Of a stretch of DNA of 12,222 bases, positions 1-5,722 are shown piece by piece. The notes beneath the pieces are model-generated. The model saw nothing but the letters and a program-made list of their open reading frames with translations, did not search any database and was not told the origin of the DNA. The position numbers were made by a program, and so were the translations under genes. The stretch spans positions 1-12,222 of the forward strand of contig CAZCOA010000062.1 of assembly GCA_964500225.1 (NCBI GenBank), read 5' to 3'. The DNA comes from JAAYDY01 sp964500225. GTDB taxonomy: Bacteria; Planctomycetota; Phycisphaerae; FEN-1346; JAACEH01. The stretch's first letter is position 1, and each line of letters opens with the position of its first letter.

Positions 1-65
1 AGAACGGCGGTCCGGAGCCGACGGACCTGTCGATCCTGATCAACATCCTGAACGGGATGCTGTAA
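1..65 (+). CDS. 3' end of an unknown gene (partial)
   Basis: The reading frame that starts at base 3 is open from the window edge and ends with TAA at 63-65. It gives 20 residues, NGGPEPTDLSILINILNGML. The 'TDLSILINILNG' segment loosely resembles the second half of a dockerin/EF-hand-like repeat found at the end of secreted proteins, but 20 residues are too few to assign a family. The two hairpins just downstream (80-105 and 149-184) fit the end of a transcription unit. The function is unknown. Confidence 0.5.
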   Translation, partial: NGGPEPTDLSILINILNGML

Positions 66-148
66 GATGCAACCGTAAAGGCGGGGCTCCGCGAGGGGCC
101 CCGCCGTTGATAACAGAGTCCGACCGACGGGGTGGATTTGCATATGAG

Positions 149-184
149 CCCGGCCGAGGCCCACGAGGCGTCGGCCGGGTTTTT
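149..184 (+). terminator. intrinsic terminator of the upstream gene
   Basis: A perfect 9-bp inverted repeat, CCCGGCCGA (149-157) and TCGGCCGGG (171-179), is followed at once by TTTTT (180-184). This is a classical rho-independent terminator and ends the gene that stops at 65. A second GC-rich hairpin, GGCGGGGC (80-87) with GCCCCGCC (98-105), lies closer to the stop codon but has no T-tract. Confidence 0.8.
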
Positions 185-320
185 CCGTGCGTGTGGAGCG
201 TTCCTTGCACATAGCAGTACGTGGTATCCAACGTGACGGACAACTGGCAGTCTGCGAGTCGTGTTCTCTCGACAAGCGGCATGTCGCGTGGTAGTCTTTG
301 TGGAGGATGAGGGCAACCGT

Positions 321-818
321 ATGGTGGATGTCGGGCATCAGGCTCCGGACTTCTCGCTGGCGGATACGTCGGGACGTCGCGTGGTTCTGAGTGAGCTGCG
401 GCGTCGAGGGCCGGTGGTGCTGGTGTTCTATCGGGGGCACTGGTGCCCGTTCTGTCGGCGGCACCTGAAGCGGCTTCAGGAGCACCTTGGCGAGATACGG
501 AGCCGTGGGGCTGCTGTGGTGGCGGTGTCGAGCGACGAGCGTGTCCTGGCCCGTCGTCTGTCGGACGAGCTGGGTCTGGAGTATCCGGTGCTTAGCGACC
601 TTGACGGGGCGGTGATGGACGCCTACGGCGTGCGGAATCGGCTGCTGGGAATCGCCGGTGGGATACCTCACCCGTCGGTGTTCATTATTGACGTCAAGGG
701 GATCGTGCGTTTTCGTGAGGTTCGCCGCAACTACCGGCGCCGTACGGCGCCGGCTCGCCTGGTGAGGGTGCTGGACGAGGTGATGACGAGGTGCGAGGGG
801 GAGTTGCCATTACAATGA
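321..818 (+). CDS. AhpC/TSA-family peroxiredoxin-like protein with CxxC active site
   Basis: Predicted 165-residue thioredoxin-fold protein of the AhpC/TSA (peroxiredoxin-like) superfamily, probably a cytoplasmic thiol peroxidase or reductase. The N-terminal VGHQAPDFSLAD (residues 4-15) is the usual opening strand of BCP/AhpC proteins. The active site is FYRGHWCPFC (36-45), with Cys42 and Cys45. It has the CxxC form of the peroxiredoxin-like subfamily, not the classic PxxxTxxC, so Cys42 sits where the catalytic Thr normally is. There is one more Cys at 158. An in-frame ATG exists at 261, but the start at 321 is preferred. It has GAGGG at 309-313 with 7-nt spacing, and family similarity begins right after it. 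The stop overlaps the hxlB start in ATGA (815-818), so the two are probably translationally coupled. The family is clear; the actual substrate and reductant are not visible. Confidence 0.88.
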   Translation: MVDVGHQAPDFSLADTSGRRVVLSELRRRGPVVLVFYRGHWCPFCRRHLKRLQEHLGEIRSRGAAVVAVSSDERVLARRLSDELGLEYPVLSDLDGAVMDAYGVRNRLLGIAGGIPHPSVFIIDVKGIVRFREVRRNYRRRTAPARLVRVLDEVMTRCEGELPLQ

Positions 819-1372
819 GATTTCAACAACACGTTCGTCGGATTCTCGACGAGATCAAGAGTGTGCTGGCCGGCGTGGACCGGGGGACGGTGGATCGGGT
901 CGTCAAGCACTTGATGAAGGCCGATCGGGTGTACGTGGCGGGGGGAGGGCGGGCAGGGCTGATGGCGCGGTGCTTTGCGATGCGGTTGATGCACCTGGGT
1001 CTGCACACCTACGTGGTGGGCGAGACGACGACGCCGGCGATCAGGCCGAACGAGTGTCTGGGCGTGTGCAGCGCGAGCGGTCGGACACAGGTGGCCGTTC
1101 TCGTGAGCCGCGAGGCGAAGAAGGTCGGTGCACAGGTGGTTGCGGTGACGGCGGATCCGGCGTCGCCGATCGCGACGGTGGCGGACATCGTGCTGGTGCT
1201 CGATGCGCCGCACAAGAAGGCCCCGGATGCGGGGCAGCCGTCGGCACAGTATGCCGGGTCGCTGTTTGAGCAAAGTCTGCTGATTCTGTCGGACGCGATG
1301 GCGTTTGAGATCGGGACGCAACTGGGCCGGTCGGAAGAAGAGATTCAGCAGCGGCACGCGAATCTGGAGTAA
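815..1372 (+). CDS. hxlB: 6-phospho-3-hexuloisomerase (SIS domain)
   Basis: Predicted 185-residue single-SIS-domain isomerase. It interconverts D-arabino-hex-3-ulose-6-phosphate and fructose-6-phosphate, the second step of the ribulose-monophosphate (RuMP) route for formaldehyde fixation or, in reverse, pentose supply. Hallmarks are VAGGGRAGLM (41-50), CFAMRLMHLG (53-62, with His60), VGETTTP (68-74), CSASGRT (85-91, matching the SGSGRT phosphate loop of archaeal homologues), GSLFEQ (148-153) and the terminal HANLE (181-185) that typifies this family. The length matches bacterial HxlB. The ATG at 815 overlaps the peroxiredoxin stop and has a GAGGGGGAG purine stretch at 795-803. An upstream in-frame ATG at 791 would add 8 residues with no family support. 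No hexulose-6-phosphate synthase (hxlA) gene is present in the window. Confidence 0.92.
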   Translation: MRFQQHVRRILDEIKSVLAGVDRGTVDRVVKHLMKADRVYVAGGGRAGLMARCFAMRLMHLGLHTYVVGETTTPAIRPNECLGVCSASGRTQVAVLVSREAKKVGAQVVAVTADPASPIATVADIVLVLDAPHKKAPDAGQPSAQYAGSLFEQSLLILSDAMAFEIGTQLGRSEEEIQQRHANLE

Positions 1373-1414
1373 GTGTTTCGGCGTGCGTGGGCCTGAAATG
1401 CCGTCGGCGCAAGG

Positions 1415-1454
1415 AGACGGCGGCCAACCTCCGTGCCGTGGTTGACCGCCGTCT
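1415..1454. terminator. hairpin between convergent hxlB and dapA
   Basis: AGACGGCGG (1415-1423) pairs with CCGCCGTCT (1446-1454). After a C/A mismatch the stem continues as CAACC (1425-1429) with GGTTG (1440-1444), leaving a 10-nt loop. It lies between two convergent genes, so it could stop transcription from both sides. Neither flank carries a strong T-tract, so factor-independent termination is uncertain. Confidence 0.5.
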
Positions 1455-1489
1455 GTCATTGTCCGCAGAGGGCCGCGGCGGCGGTTGGG

Positions 1490-2356
1490 TCAGATGAGAC
1501 CGTATTCCTTCATGGCCTGCTCCATTTTCTTGCGTGCGTCGGCGCCCATCTCGCACAGGGGCAGTCGCATTTCGGGGGAGCAGAGCTTGAGGAGGCCGCA
1601 GGCCGTCTTGACCGGGATGGGGTTGGTCTCGAAGAACATGGCCCTGCACAGCGGGAAGAGCTTGCGGTGCATTTGGAGAGCGGCAGCGAAGTCTCCCTTC
1701 AGGGCGGCGGCAGTCAATTGATGGACATCGGCCGGGACGATGTTGGCGACGACGCTGATGACGCCCTTGGCGCCGATAGCCATGAGGGGGAGCGTAAGGC
1801 TGTCGTCGCCGGACAAGACGGTGATGTCGCACAGCGAAAGGATTTCGCTGGTCTGGTCCATGGAGCCGCTGGCTTCCTTGATGGCCACGACGTTCTTGAG
1901 CCTGGCGAGGCGTGCGACGGTCTGAGGCGTCAGGCTGACGGCGGTGCGGCCGGGGACGTTGTAGAGGACCATCGGCAGGTCCACCTGCTCGGCGATGGTG
2001 GCGAAGTGCCTGTAGAGCCCCTCTTGGGTCGGCTTGTTGTAATAGGGGCAGACCTGGAGGGTGGCGTCGGCGCCGACGCTGCGCGCGAACTGTGTCAGTT
2101 CGAGGGCTTCGGCCGTGGAATTCGCTCCGGTGCCGGCGATGACGGGGATACGGCCGGCGGCCTGTTGGACGACGGTTTCGATGACCTTCTCGTGTTCGTC
2201 TACCGTGACAGTGGGCGACTCGCCGGTGGTCCCCATGGGGACCAGTCCGTCGGTGCCCTGGTCGATGTGCCAGTCGACCAGTTCGCGGATTTTGTCGAAG
2301 TCCACTCGTTCGCCCTTGAACGGAGTGACCATGGCGACCAGGCTGCCTTGAAACAC
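1490..2356 (-). CDS. dapA: 4-hydroxy-tetrahydrodipicolinate synthase
   Basis: Predicted 288-residue class I aldolase of the DapA family. It condenses pyruvate with aspartate-semialdehyde, the committed step to diaminopimelate and lysine. Features are the N-terminal FQGSLVAMVTPF (2-13), GTTGES (42-47, pyruvate-binding Thr pair 43-44), PYYNKPTQEG (104-113, catalytic Tyr), YNVPGRT (132-138, Tyr132 and Arg137), the Schiff-base lysine in AIKEASG (158-164, Lys160), and SGDD (182-185). Length and motif spacing match E. coli DapA almost residue for residue. The chosen start is GTG at 2354-2356, with TTAAGGAG seven bases upstream. The in-frame ATG at 2390-2392 is rejected because it falls almost at the predicted transcription start of the promoter at 2402-2429. 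The gene is monocistronic, convergent with hxlB and divergent from the hydrolase gene. DapA homologues can also be N-acetylneuraminate lyase-like, but the motif set here favours DapA. Confidence 0.93.
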   Translation of the reverse strand: MFQGSLVAMVTPFKGERVDFDKIRELVDWHIDQGTDGLVPMGTTGESPTVTVDEHEKVIETVVQQAAGRIPVIAGTGANSTAEALELTQFARSVGADATLQVCPYYNKPTQEGLYRHFATIAEQVDLPMVLYNVPGRTAVSLTPQTVARLARLKNVVAIKEASGSMDQTSEILSLCDITVLSGDDSLTLPLMAIGAKGVISVVANIVPADVHQLTAAALKGDFAAALQMHRKLFPLCRAMFFETNPIPVKTACGLLKLCSPEMRLPLCEMGADARKKMEQAMKEYGLI

Positions 2357-2401
2357 ACTCTGTCTCCTTAATTCCGGGGATGACCTCGGCAATGCGGGGC
2401 G

Positions 2402-2429
2402 ATTATACCACAGGGTCCACGAAGTGCAA
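2402..2429 (-). promoter_or_regulatory. dapA promoter with extended -10
   Basis: Read on the minus strand, TTGCAC (2429-2424) is followed by 16 nt and then TATAAT (2407-2402), preceded by TG in the sequence TGGTATAAT (an extended -10). Transcription would begin near 2395, giving a leader of about 38 nt before the GTG start with its AAGGAG site. This is the cleanest sigma70-type promoter in the window. Confidence 0.7.
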
Positions 2430-2463
2430 CGACTTGGGTCTTTTCGAGAGCACCGGGGAACAC

Positions 2464-2469
2464 TATACT
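2464..2469 (+). promoter_or_regulatory. possible -10 of the hydrolase/PAC2 unit
   Basis: TATACT at 2464-2469 lies 33 bases before the ATG at 2502. No convincing -35 is seen: the hexamer at the right distance (2441-2446) reads TTTTCG. The position, between the divergent dapA promoter and the hydrolase start, makes it the most likely candidate. Confidence 0.35.
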
Positions 2470-2501
2470 TGGTTCCGGCAACGCGGGCAAGGAGTGGTCG
2501 A

Positions 2502-3278
2502 ATGGTGACGATGGTTGAGTTCGAAGGCAGTCTGGGGACGATTCGCGGTAGCCTTCATCGTCCTGGGGGCAAGGGGCCGCATCCGGGCGTCGTGATCATG
2601 CACGGGTTCACTGGTCAGCGGCAAGAAGCGGGGTTTCTGTTTCGCGAGGCATCGCTGGCGCTGGAATCGGCGGGCATCGCGTCGCTGCGGTTCGACTTTG
2701 GGGGCAGCGGCGAGAGCGACGGGGATTTTGTGGAGATGACGGCCTCGACGGAGCGAGCGGATGCCCTGGCGGCGCTGGATTTCATGCGGTCGTGCGCCGG
2801 CATCGACGCGAGCCGTATCGGGCTGCTGGGCCTGTCGTTCGGCGGGTTCATGGCGGCCTGCACGGCCGGCGCGCGGCCCGATCAGGTGAGGGCTGTTGCC
2901 CTGTGGTCGGCCGCGGGATTTACCATGCAGTGTCGATGCTGGAACCACACGGCCGAGCAGAAGCAAAGCCTGAAGGATCGCGGCTGGCTGGACTTAGCGG
3001 GGCTGCGGTTGAGCCAGGCGTGGCTCGAGGATATCGTCCGGCACGATCCGTTCGACGAAATCGCCAAATACGGTGGGCCGGTGTTGCTTGTCCATGGAAC
3101 GCGGGACGGTTCGGTGCCGCTTCAGGAAGGCATGCACTGGGTTCGTGTTCTGAACAAACGCCCCGGAGCCAAGAGCGAGCACCTGTTTATCGAAGGGGCC
3201 GACCATGTGTTCATGAACTGCGACCATCGGCAGATTCTAGTGCCGCGGACGGTCTCCTGGTTCAAGGGGCACCTGTAG
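2502..3278 (+). CDS. alpha/beta hydrolase, esterase-type (cinnamoyl-esterase-like)
   Basis: Predicted 258-residue alpha/beta-hydrolase with the full catalytic machinery: oxyanion-hole HGFTG (34-38), nucleophile elbow GLSFGG (Ser112), acid in HGTRDGSVP (Asp202) and base in GADHVF (His235). The SLRFDFGGSGESDG segment (61-74) and the overall order resemble the serine aminopeptidase/cinnamoyl-esterase group, so an acyl-ester or peptide-like substrate is plausible. The true substrate cannot be read from the sequence. No signal peptide is seen, so it is likely cytoplasmic. The start at 2502 is preferred over the upstream in-frame ATG at 2424 because AAGGAG lies at 2489-2494 with 7-nt spacing. The TATACT at 2464-2469 would also place the upstream ATG before the transcript begins. 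The PAC2 gene follows 28 nt downstream, probably in the same operon. Confidence 0.88.
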   Translation: MVTMVEFEGSLGTIRGSLHRPGGKGPHPGVVIMHGFTGQRQEAGFLFREASLALESAGIASLRFDFGGSGESDGDFVEMTASTERADALAALDFMRSCAGIDASRIGLLGLSFGGFMAACTAGARPDQVRAVALWSAAGFTMQCRCWNHTAEQKQSLKDRGWLDLAGLRLSQAWLEDIVRHDPFDEIAKYGGPVLLVHGTRDGSVPLQEGMHWVRVLNKRPGAKSEHLFIEGADHVFMNCDHRQILVPRTVSWFKGHL

Positions 3279-3306
3279 TCGGGGGCCGCCCCGCGGAGGC
3301 AGGACT

Positions 3307-4176
3307 ATGGCTTGCCCGCAACTGCGGTTTCTGTCGTGGTCCGAGATGCAGGCGACCTCCATGGTCCTGTCGCTGACAGGGTGGATGGACGGCGGCGAAG
3401 TCTCGACCGGATCGGTCGGTTTCCTGATAGAGCAGTTGGGCGTGCAGCCGTTGGCCGAGATCGACCCCGAGGACTTCTACATTCTCAACTTTCCCGGGTC
3501 GATGGACGTCTCGGCGCTGTTCCGACCGTACGTGACGATCGAGGACGGTCTCGTTCGGCGGTTCGCGATGCCGTCGAATGTATTCTATGGCCGCGCCGGG
3601 TGCTCGGTGATTCTGTTTCAGGGGAGGGAACCGCACATCCACTGGGGCGGGTATCTGGAGTGCCTGCTGGAGGCGGCGTCGCGGTTCGGCGTGCGGCGGA
3701 TTTACTTCGTGGGCAGCTACTCCGGCCTGACGCCGCACACGCGCGAGCCGCGCATCTACGCCACGGTCTCGGACGCTTCGTTGAAGCCGGAACTGGCGCA
3801 GTACGGTGTGCGGTTCAGCGCCTACGAAGGGCCTGGCAGTCTTGAGACACATCTGACGTCGATGGCGTCGGGCCGGGGGGTGGAAGTGGTGTCACTAGTG
3901 GCAGAGACACCGGCCTACGTCCAGGGCCGCAACCCCAAGTGCATCGAGGCGATGGTGCGGCGGCTGGCGGCGATGCTGGACCTGCGCGTGGACCTGGACC
4001 TGATGCGGCGGGCGAGCGACCTGTTCGAGGAGCGGCTGACGGCTGCCGTTCAGAGTCGCGAGGGGCTTTCCGGGCAGATTCACAGGCTGGAAGCCGAGTA
4101 TGACCAGGAGTTGTTCAACACCGAGATGGGCGACCTGCGGCAATGGCTTCAGGATCAGGGGATCCGTCTGGATTGA
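3307..4176 (+). CDS. PAC2-family protein (proteasome-assembly-chaperone fold)
   Basis: Predicted 289-residue protein with the pattern of the PAC2 family, named for eukaryotic proteasome-assembly chaperone 2 and found also in archaea and some bacteria, where its role is largely unknown. Visible features are the N-terminal LTGWMDGGEVSTGSVGFLIE (23-42), a central GVRRIYFVGSYSG region preceding the TPHTREPRIYATVSD stretch, VVSLVAETPAYVQGRNPKCIEAMVRRL in the last third, and a C-terminal helical tail with RLEAEYDQE. There is no signal peptide or membrane segment. GGAGG at 3295-3299 gives 7-nt spacing to the ATG. It sits 28 nt after the hydrolase gene, which suggests co-transcription, but the link between the two functions is not obvious. 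No proteasome, Pup or AAA-ATPase gene is present in the window. Confidence 0.85.
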   Translation: MACPQLRFLSWSEMQATSMVLSLTGWMDGGEVSTGSVGFLIEQLGVQPLAEIDPEDFYILNFPGSMDVSALFRPYVTIEDGLVRRFAMPSNVFYGRAGCSVILFQGREPHIHWGGYLECLLEAASRFGVRRIYFVGSYSGLTPHTREPRIYATVSDASLKPELAQYGVRFSAYEGPGSLETHLTSMASGRGVEVVSLVAETPAYVQGRNPKCIEAMVRRLAAMLDLRVDLDLMRRASDLFEERLTAAVQSREGLSGQIHRLEAEYDQELFNTEMGDLRQWLQDQGIRLD

Positions 4177-4194
4177 GGCGGCGCGCCCGCCTTT
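4177..4194 (+). terminator. weak terminator-like hairpin after the PAC2 gene
   Basis: GGCGG (4177-4181) and CCGCC (4187-4191) form a short stem immediately after the PAC2 stop codon, followed by TTTC. The stem is only 5 bp and the T-tract is short. The rest of the 270-base gap up to 4446 holds an AT-rich stretch with the next promoter and no coding sequence that I can support. Confidence 0.35.
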
Positions 4195-4367
4195 CGGATC
4201 GGATTTTAGCGATTGGCACATCGATTGTAGTTCTTTGTCGCGCATGAGGCGGGATGTGCGGCGCGAACTGGCGACCAATCTGTTTGAAAGTCGGCACCTC
4301 TGTAGTATTTCGTAACCCGTTGTGCAGTAGGTGGTTGTGGGCAAGGCGGCAGAGTGTCGTCGTGGGG

Positions 4368-4427
4368 TTTAATAATATTTAGGTTGACTTTTGCTTTGTT
4401 TTATTCATACTGTAAGCAAAGGTCAAC
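4368..4427 (+). promoter_or_regulatory. AT-rich promoter embedded in a 14-bp inverted repeat (likely operator)
   Basis: TTGACT (4384-4389), a 16-nt spacer and CATACT (4406-4411) make a sigma70-type promoter, preceded by an A/T run (4368-4381) like an UP element. It is framed by GTTGACTTTTGCTT (4383-4396) and AAGCAAAGGTCAAC (4414-4427). These 14-nt arms pair fully, with one G:T. The left arm covers the -35, and the right arm spans the expected start of transcription near 4418. The arms are 31 bp apart start to start, about three helical turns, so they lie on one face of the DNA. This is the layout of a repressor operator, most simply for the HTH protein encoded 20 bases further on. Confidence 0.6.
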
Positions 4428-4446
4428 GAAAGTGAGGTTGTTGGCG

Positions 4447-4773
4447 ATGGGAAGTGATGATGGTAGCCGCTGGTTAGAGATGATGACGGACGAGGACCGC
4501 ACGTTTCTGAAGCGGTTTCTGTTGGCCTCTGGGTCGCTGAAGGCGTTGGCGCAGGTCTACGGGGTATCGTACCCGACGATTCGCCTGCGGCTCGACCGGC
4601 TGATCGAGAAGGTCAAGCTTGTGGACGACGTGACCGTCCAGAGCGAGTTCGAGCGTCGGCTGAGGGCCCTTCATGCCGACGGCAAGGTGGATGTCGAAAC
4701 CATGAAGGCTCTGTTGGCGGCTCACCGGAGGGAAATGGAGGGGCGACATGAAACGCATCGCACTGACGCTTAG
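4447..4773 (+). CDS. DUF2089-type HTH regulator
   Basis: Predicted 108-residue protein resembling the core of DUF2089 proteins. The stretch DEDRTFLKRFLLASGSLKAL (15-34), followed by AQVYGVSYPTIRLRLDRLIEKV, looks like a helix-turn-helix with SYPTIR as recognition helix. The C-terminal segment LRALHADGKVDVETMKALLAAHR (72-94) resembles a short SHOCT-like oligomerisation motif. The cysteine-rich zinc ribbon found at the N-terminus of many DUF2089 proteins is absent. The start at 4447 is preferred over the in-frame ATG at 4354, because GTGAGG at 4432-4437 is well placed and the promoter at 4384-4411 lies after 4354. The gene overlaps the following membrane-protein gene by 26 bp. DNA binding is inferred from the HTH-like pattern. 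Autoregulation is inferred from the inverted repeat in the promoter. Confidence 0.8.
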   Translation: MGSDDGSRWLEMMTDEDRTFLKRFLLASGSLKALAQVYGVSYPTIRLRLDRLIEKVKLVDDVTVQSEFERRLRALHADGKVDVETMKALLAAHRREMEGRHETHRTDA

Positions 4774-5626
4774 TCTGGTTGCAGCGCTGACCTCGCCGTT
4801 ACGGGGTGCCGAGACACTGCAAAGGTTCTCGTGGTCCGAGGTGCAGCGACAGGGCACTCTCCCGCAGGGCAAGGTGTTGCCGGCCACGGACGAGGCACCG
4901 TACGAGCGGCTCGAGGTGGGCAGCGCCGGCGGCGCGGCGACGATTGAGGTGCTATCCGTCGAGAGCCCTGGGATTGCCCAGGCCACCTACGCTATACGCG
5001 GACAGGTGCGTTGCCGGAACGTCCGGGGCAACGGGTACCTGGAGATGTGGAGCCACATGCCCGGGGGCGACAAGTTTTTTTCGCGGACGACGGCAGCGAG
5101 CGGACCGATGGCGTGCCTGTCGGGCGACTGCGAGCGGCGGGCCTTCGTGGTGCCGGCGTACCTGGACGATCGGTCGGATCGGCCGGTGCGGCTGACGTTG
5201 TCGGTGGTTCTGCCGGGGCCGGGAACGGTCGAGCTGGATTCGCTGGAGCTAGTCGAGTTTGGGCCTGGGGAGGATCCTCTGACGGCGTCGCAGGGCGGTT
5301 GGTGGAGCCGGCGGGACGGCGGAGTAATCGGAGCGGTGATCGGGGCGTCGCTGGGACTGATCGGGGCCGTCGTGGGCGTGATGGGGTCGCGGCGGACGCT
5401 GCATCGTGCGGCCCTGGGCGTGATGGGCGTTGTGGCTGCAGCGGGCGTGGTCATGGTGATGGTGGGGATTGCGGCTCTGGCGATGAAGCAACCGTATGCC
5501 GTCTGGTATCCGCTGGTGCTTGGCGGCATTATCGGCGCGGCGGTCTTCGGGGGGCTGATTCCCGTGGTTCGGCGGCGCAGGCAGCAGGACGAGATGCGCC
5601 GCATACAGGCTATGGATGCATCGTGA
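4748..5626 (+). CDS. signal-peptide, beta-domain, three-helix membrane protein
   Basis: Predicted 292-residue envelope protein. Residues 1-21 form a signal peptide (MKRIALTLSLVAALTSPLRGA). Residues about 22-172 are an extracytoplasmic, strand-rich domain, with a GNGYLEMWSHMPGGDKFFSR stretch (95-113) and LSVVLPGPGTVELDSLELVE (151-170). It looks like a jelly-roll, carbohydrate-binding-like fold. Three hydrophobic helices follow at about 191-213, 221-246 and 252-274. The GSRRTLHR loop and the RRRRQQ tail place the C-terminus in the cytoplasm. GGAG at 4737-4740 precedes the ATG by 7 nt. The start lies inside the DUF2089-type gene (26-bp overlap), indicating translational coupling and a shared role. 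The function is unknown; a surface sensor or a partner that controls the HTH protein is an inference from the pairing. Confidence 0.82.
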   Translation: MKRIALTLSLVAALTSPLRGAETLQRFSWSEVQRQGTLPQGKVLPATDEAPYERLEVGSAGGAATIEVLSVESPGIAQATYAIRGQVRCRNVRGNGYLEMWSHMPGGDKFFSRTTAASGPMACLSGDCERRAFVVPAYLDDRSDRPVRLTLSVVLPGPGTVELDSLELVEFGPGEDPLTASQGGWWSRRDGGVIGAVIGASLGLIGAVVGVMGSRRTLHRAALGVMGVVAAAGVVMVMVGIAALAMKQPYAVWYPLVLGGIIGAAVFGGLIPVVRRRRQQDEMRRIQAMDAS

Positions 5627-5643
5627 TCGTGGCCGCAGGGGGG

Positions 5644-5658
5644 CCGGCATTCTGCCGG
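5644..5658. terminator. short hairpin between convergent genes
   Basis: CCGGCA (5644-5649) and TGCCGG (5653-5658) form a tight 6-bp stem around a 3-nt loop in the 96-base gap between the convergent membrane-protein and TPR-protein genes. No T-tract follows on either strand, so termination is only suggested by position. Confidence 0.3.
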
Positions 5659-5722
5659 GACGAATTGCCGGGTGGATCAGAAGTGTGACGCCCGTGCAGC
5701 GGCGCGACCGTCGGCGTGCGTA

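Noticed and set aside
80..105. GC-rich hairpin GGCGGGGC/GCCCCGCC as the main terminator
   Set aside because: It has no T-tract; the hairpin at 149-179 with TTTTT is the better terminator.
1041..1832. 263-codon minus-strand open frame spanning hxlB, the terminator and the end of dapA
   Set aside because: It crosses a terminator hairpin and two real genes, and its Arg/Pro-rich translation is typical of shadow frames.
1433..2371. Long + strand open frame (312 codons) opposite dapA
   Set aside because: It is the mirror of dapA in a GC-rich genome. The translation is Gly/Asp/Val-rich with no family motif, while the minus strand gives a full DapA.
4383..4427. The inverted repeat as a transcription terminator for the PAC2 unit
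   Set aside because: The loop is 17 nt, no T-tract follows, the stem is A/T-rich, and the arms coincide with promoter elements, which fits an operator better.
4177..4446. Possible small RNA or riboswitch in the 270-base gap
   Set aside because: Apart from the short hairpin at its start and the promoter/operator at its end, I saw no stable structure or known riboswitch motif.
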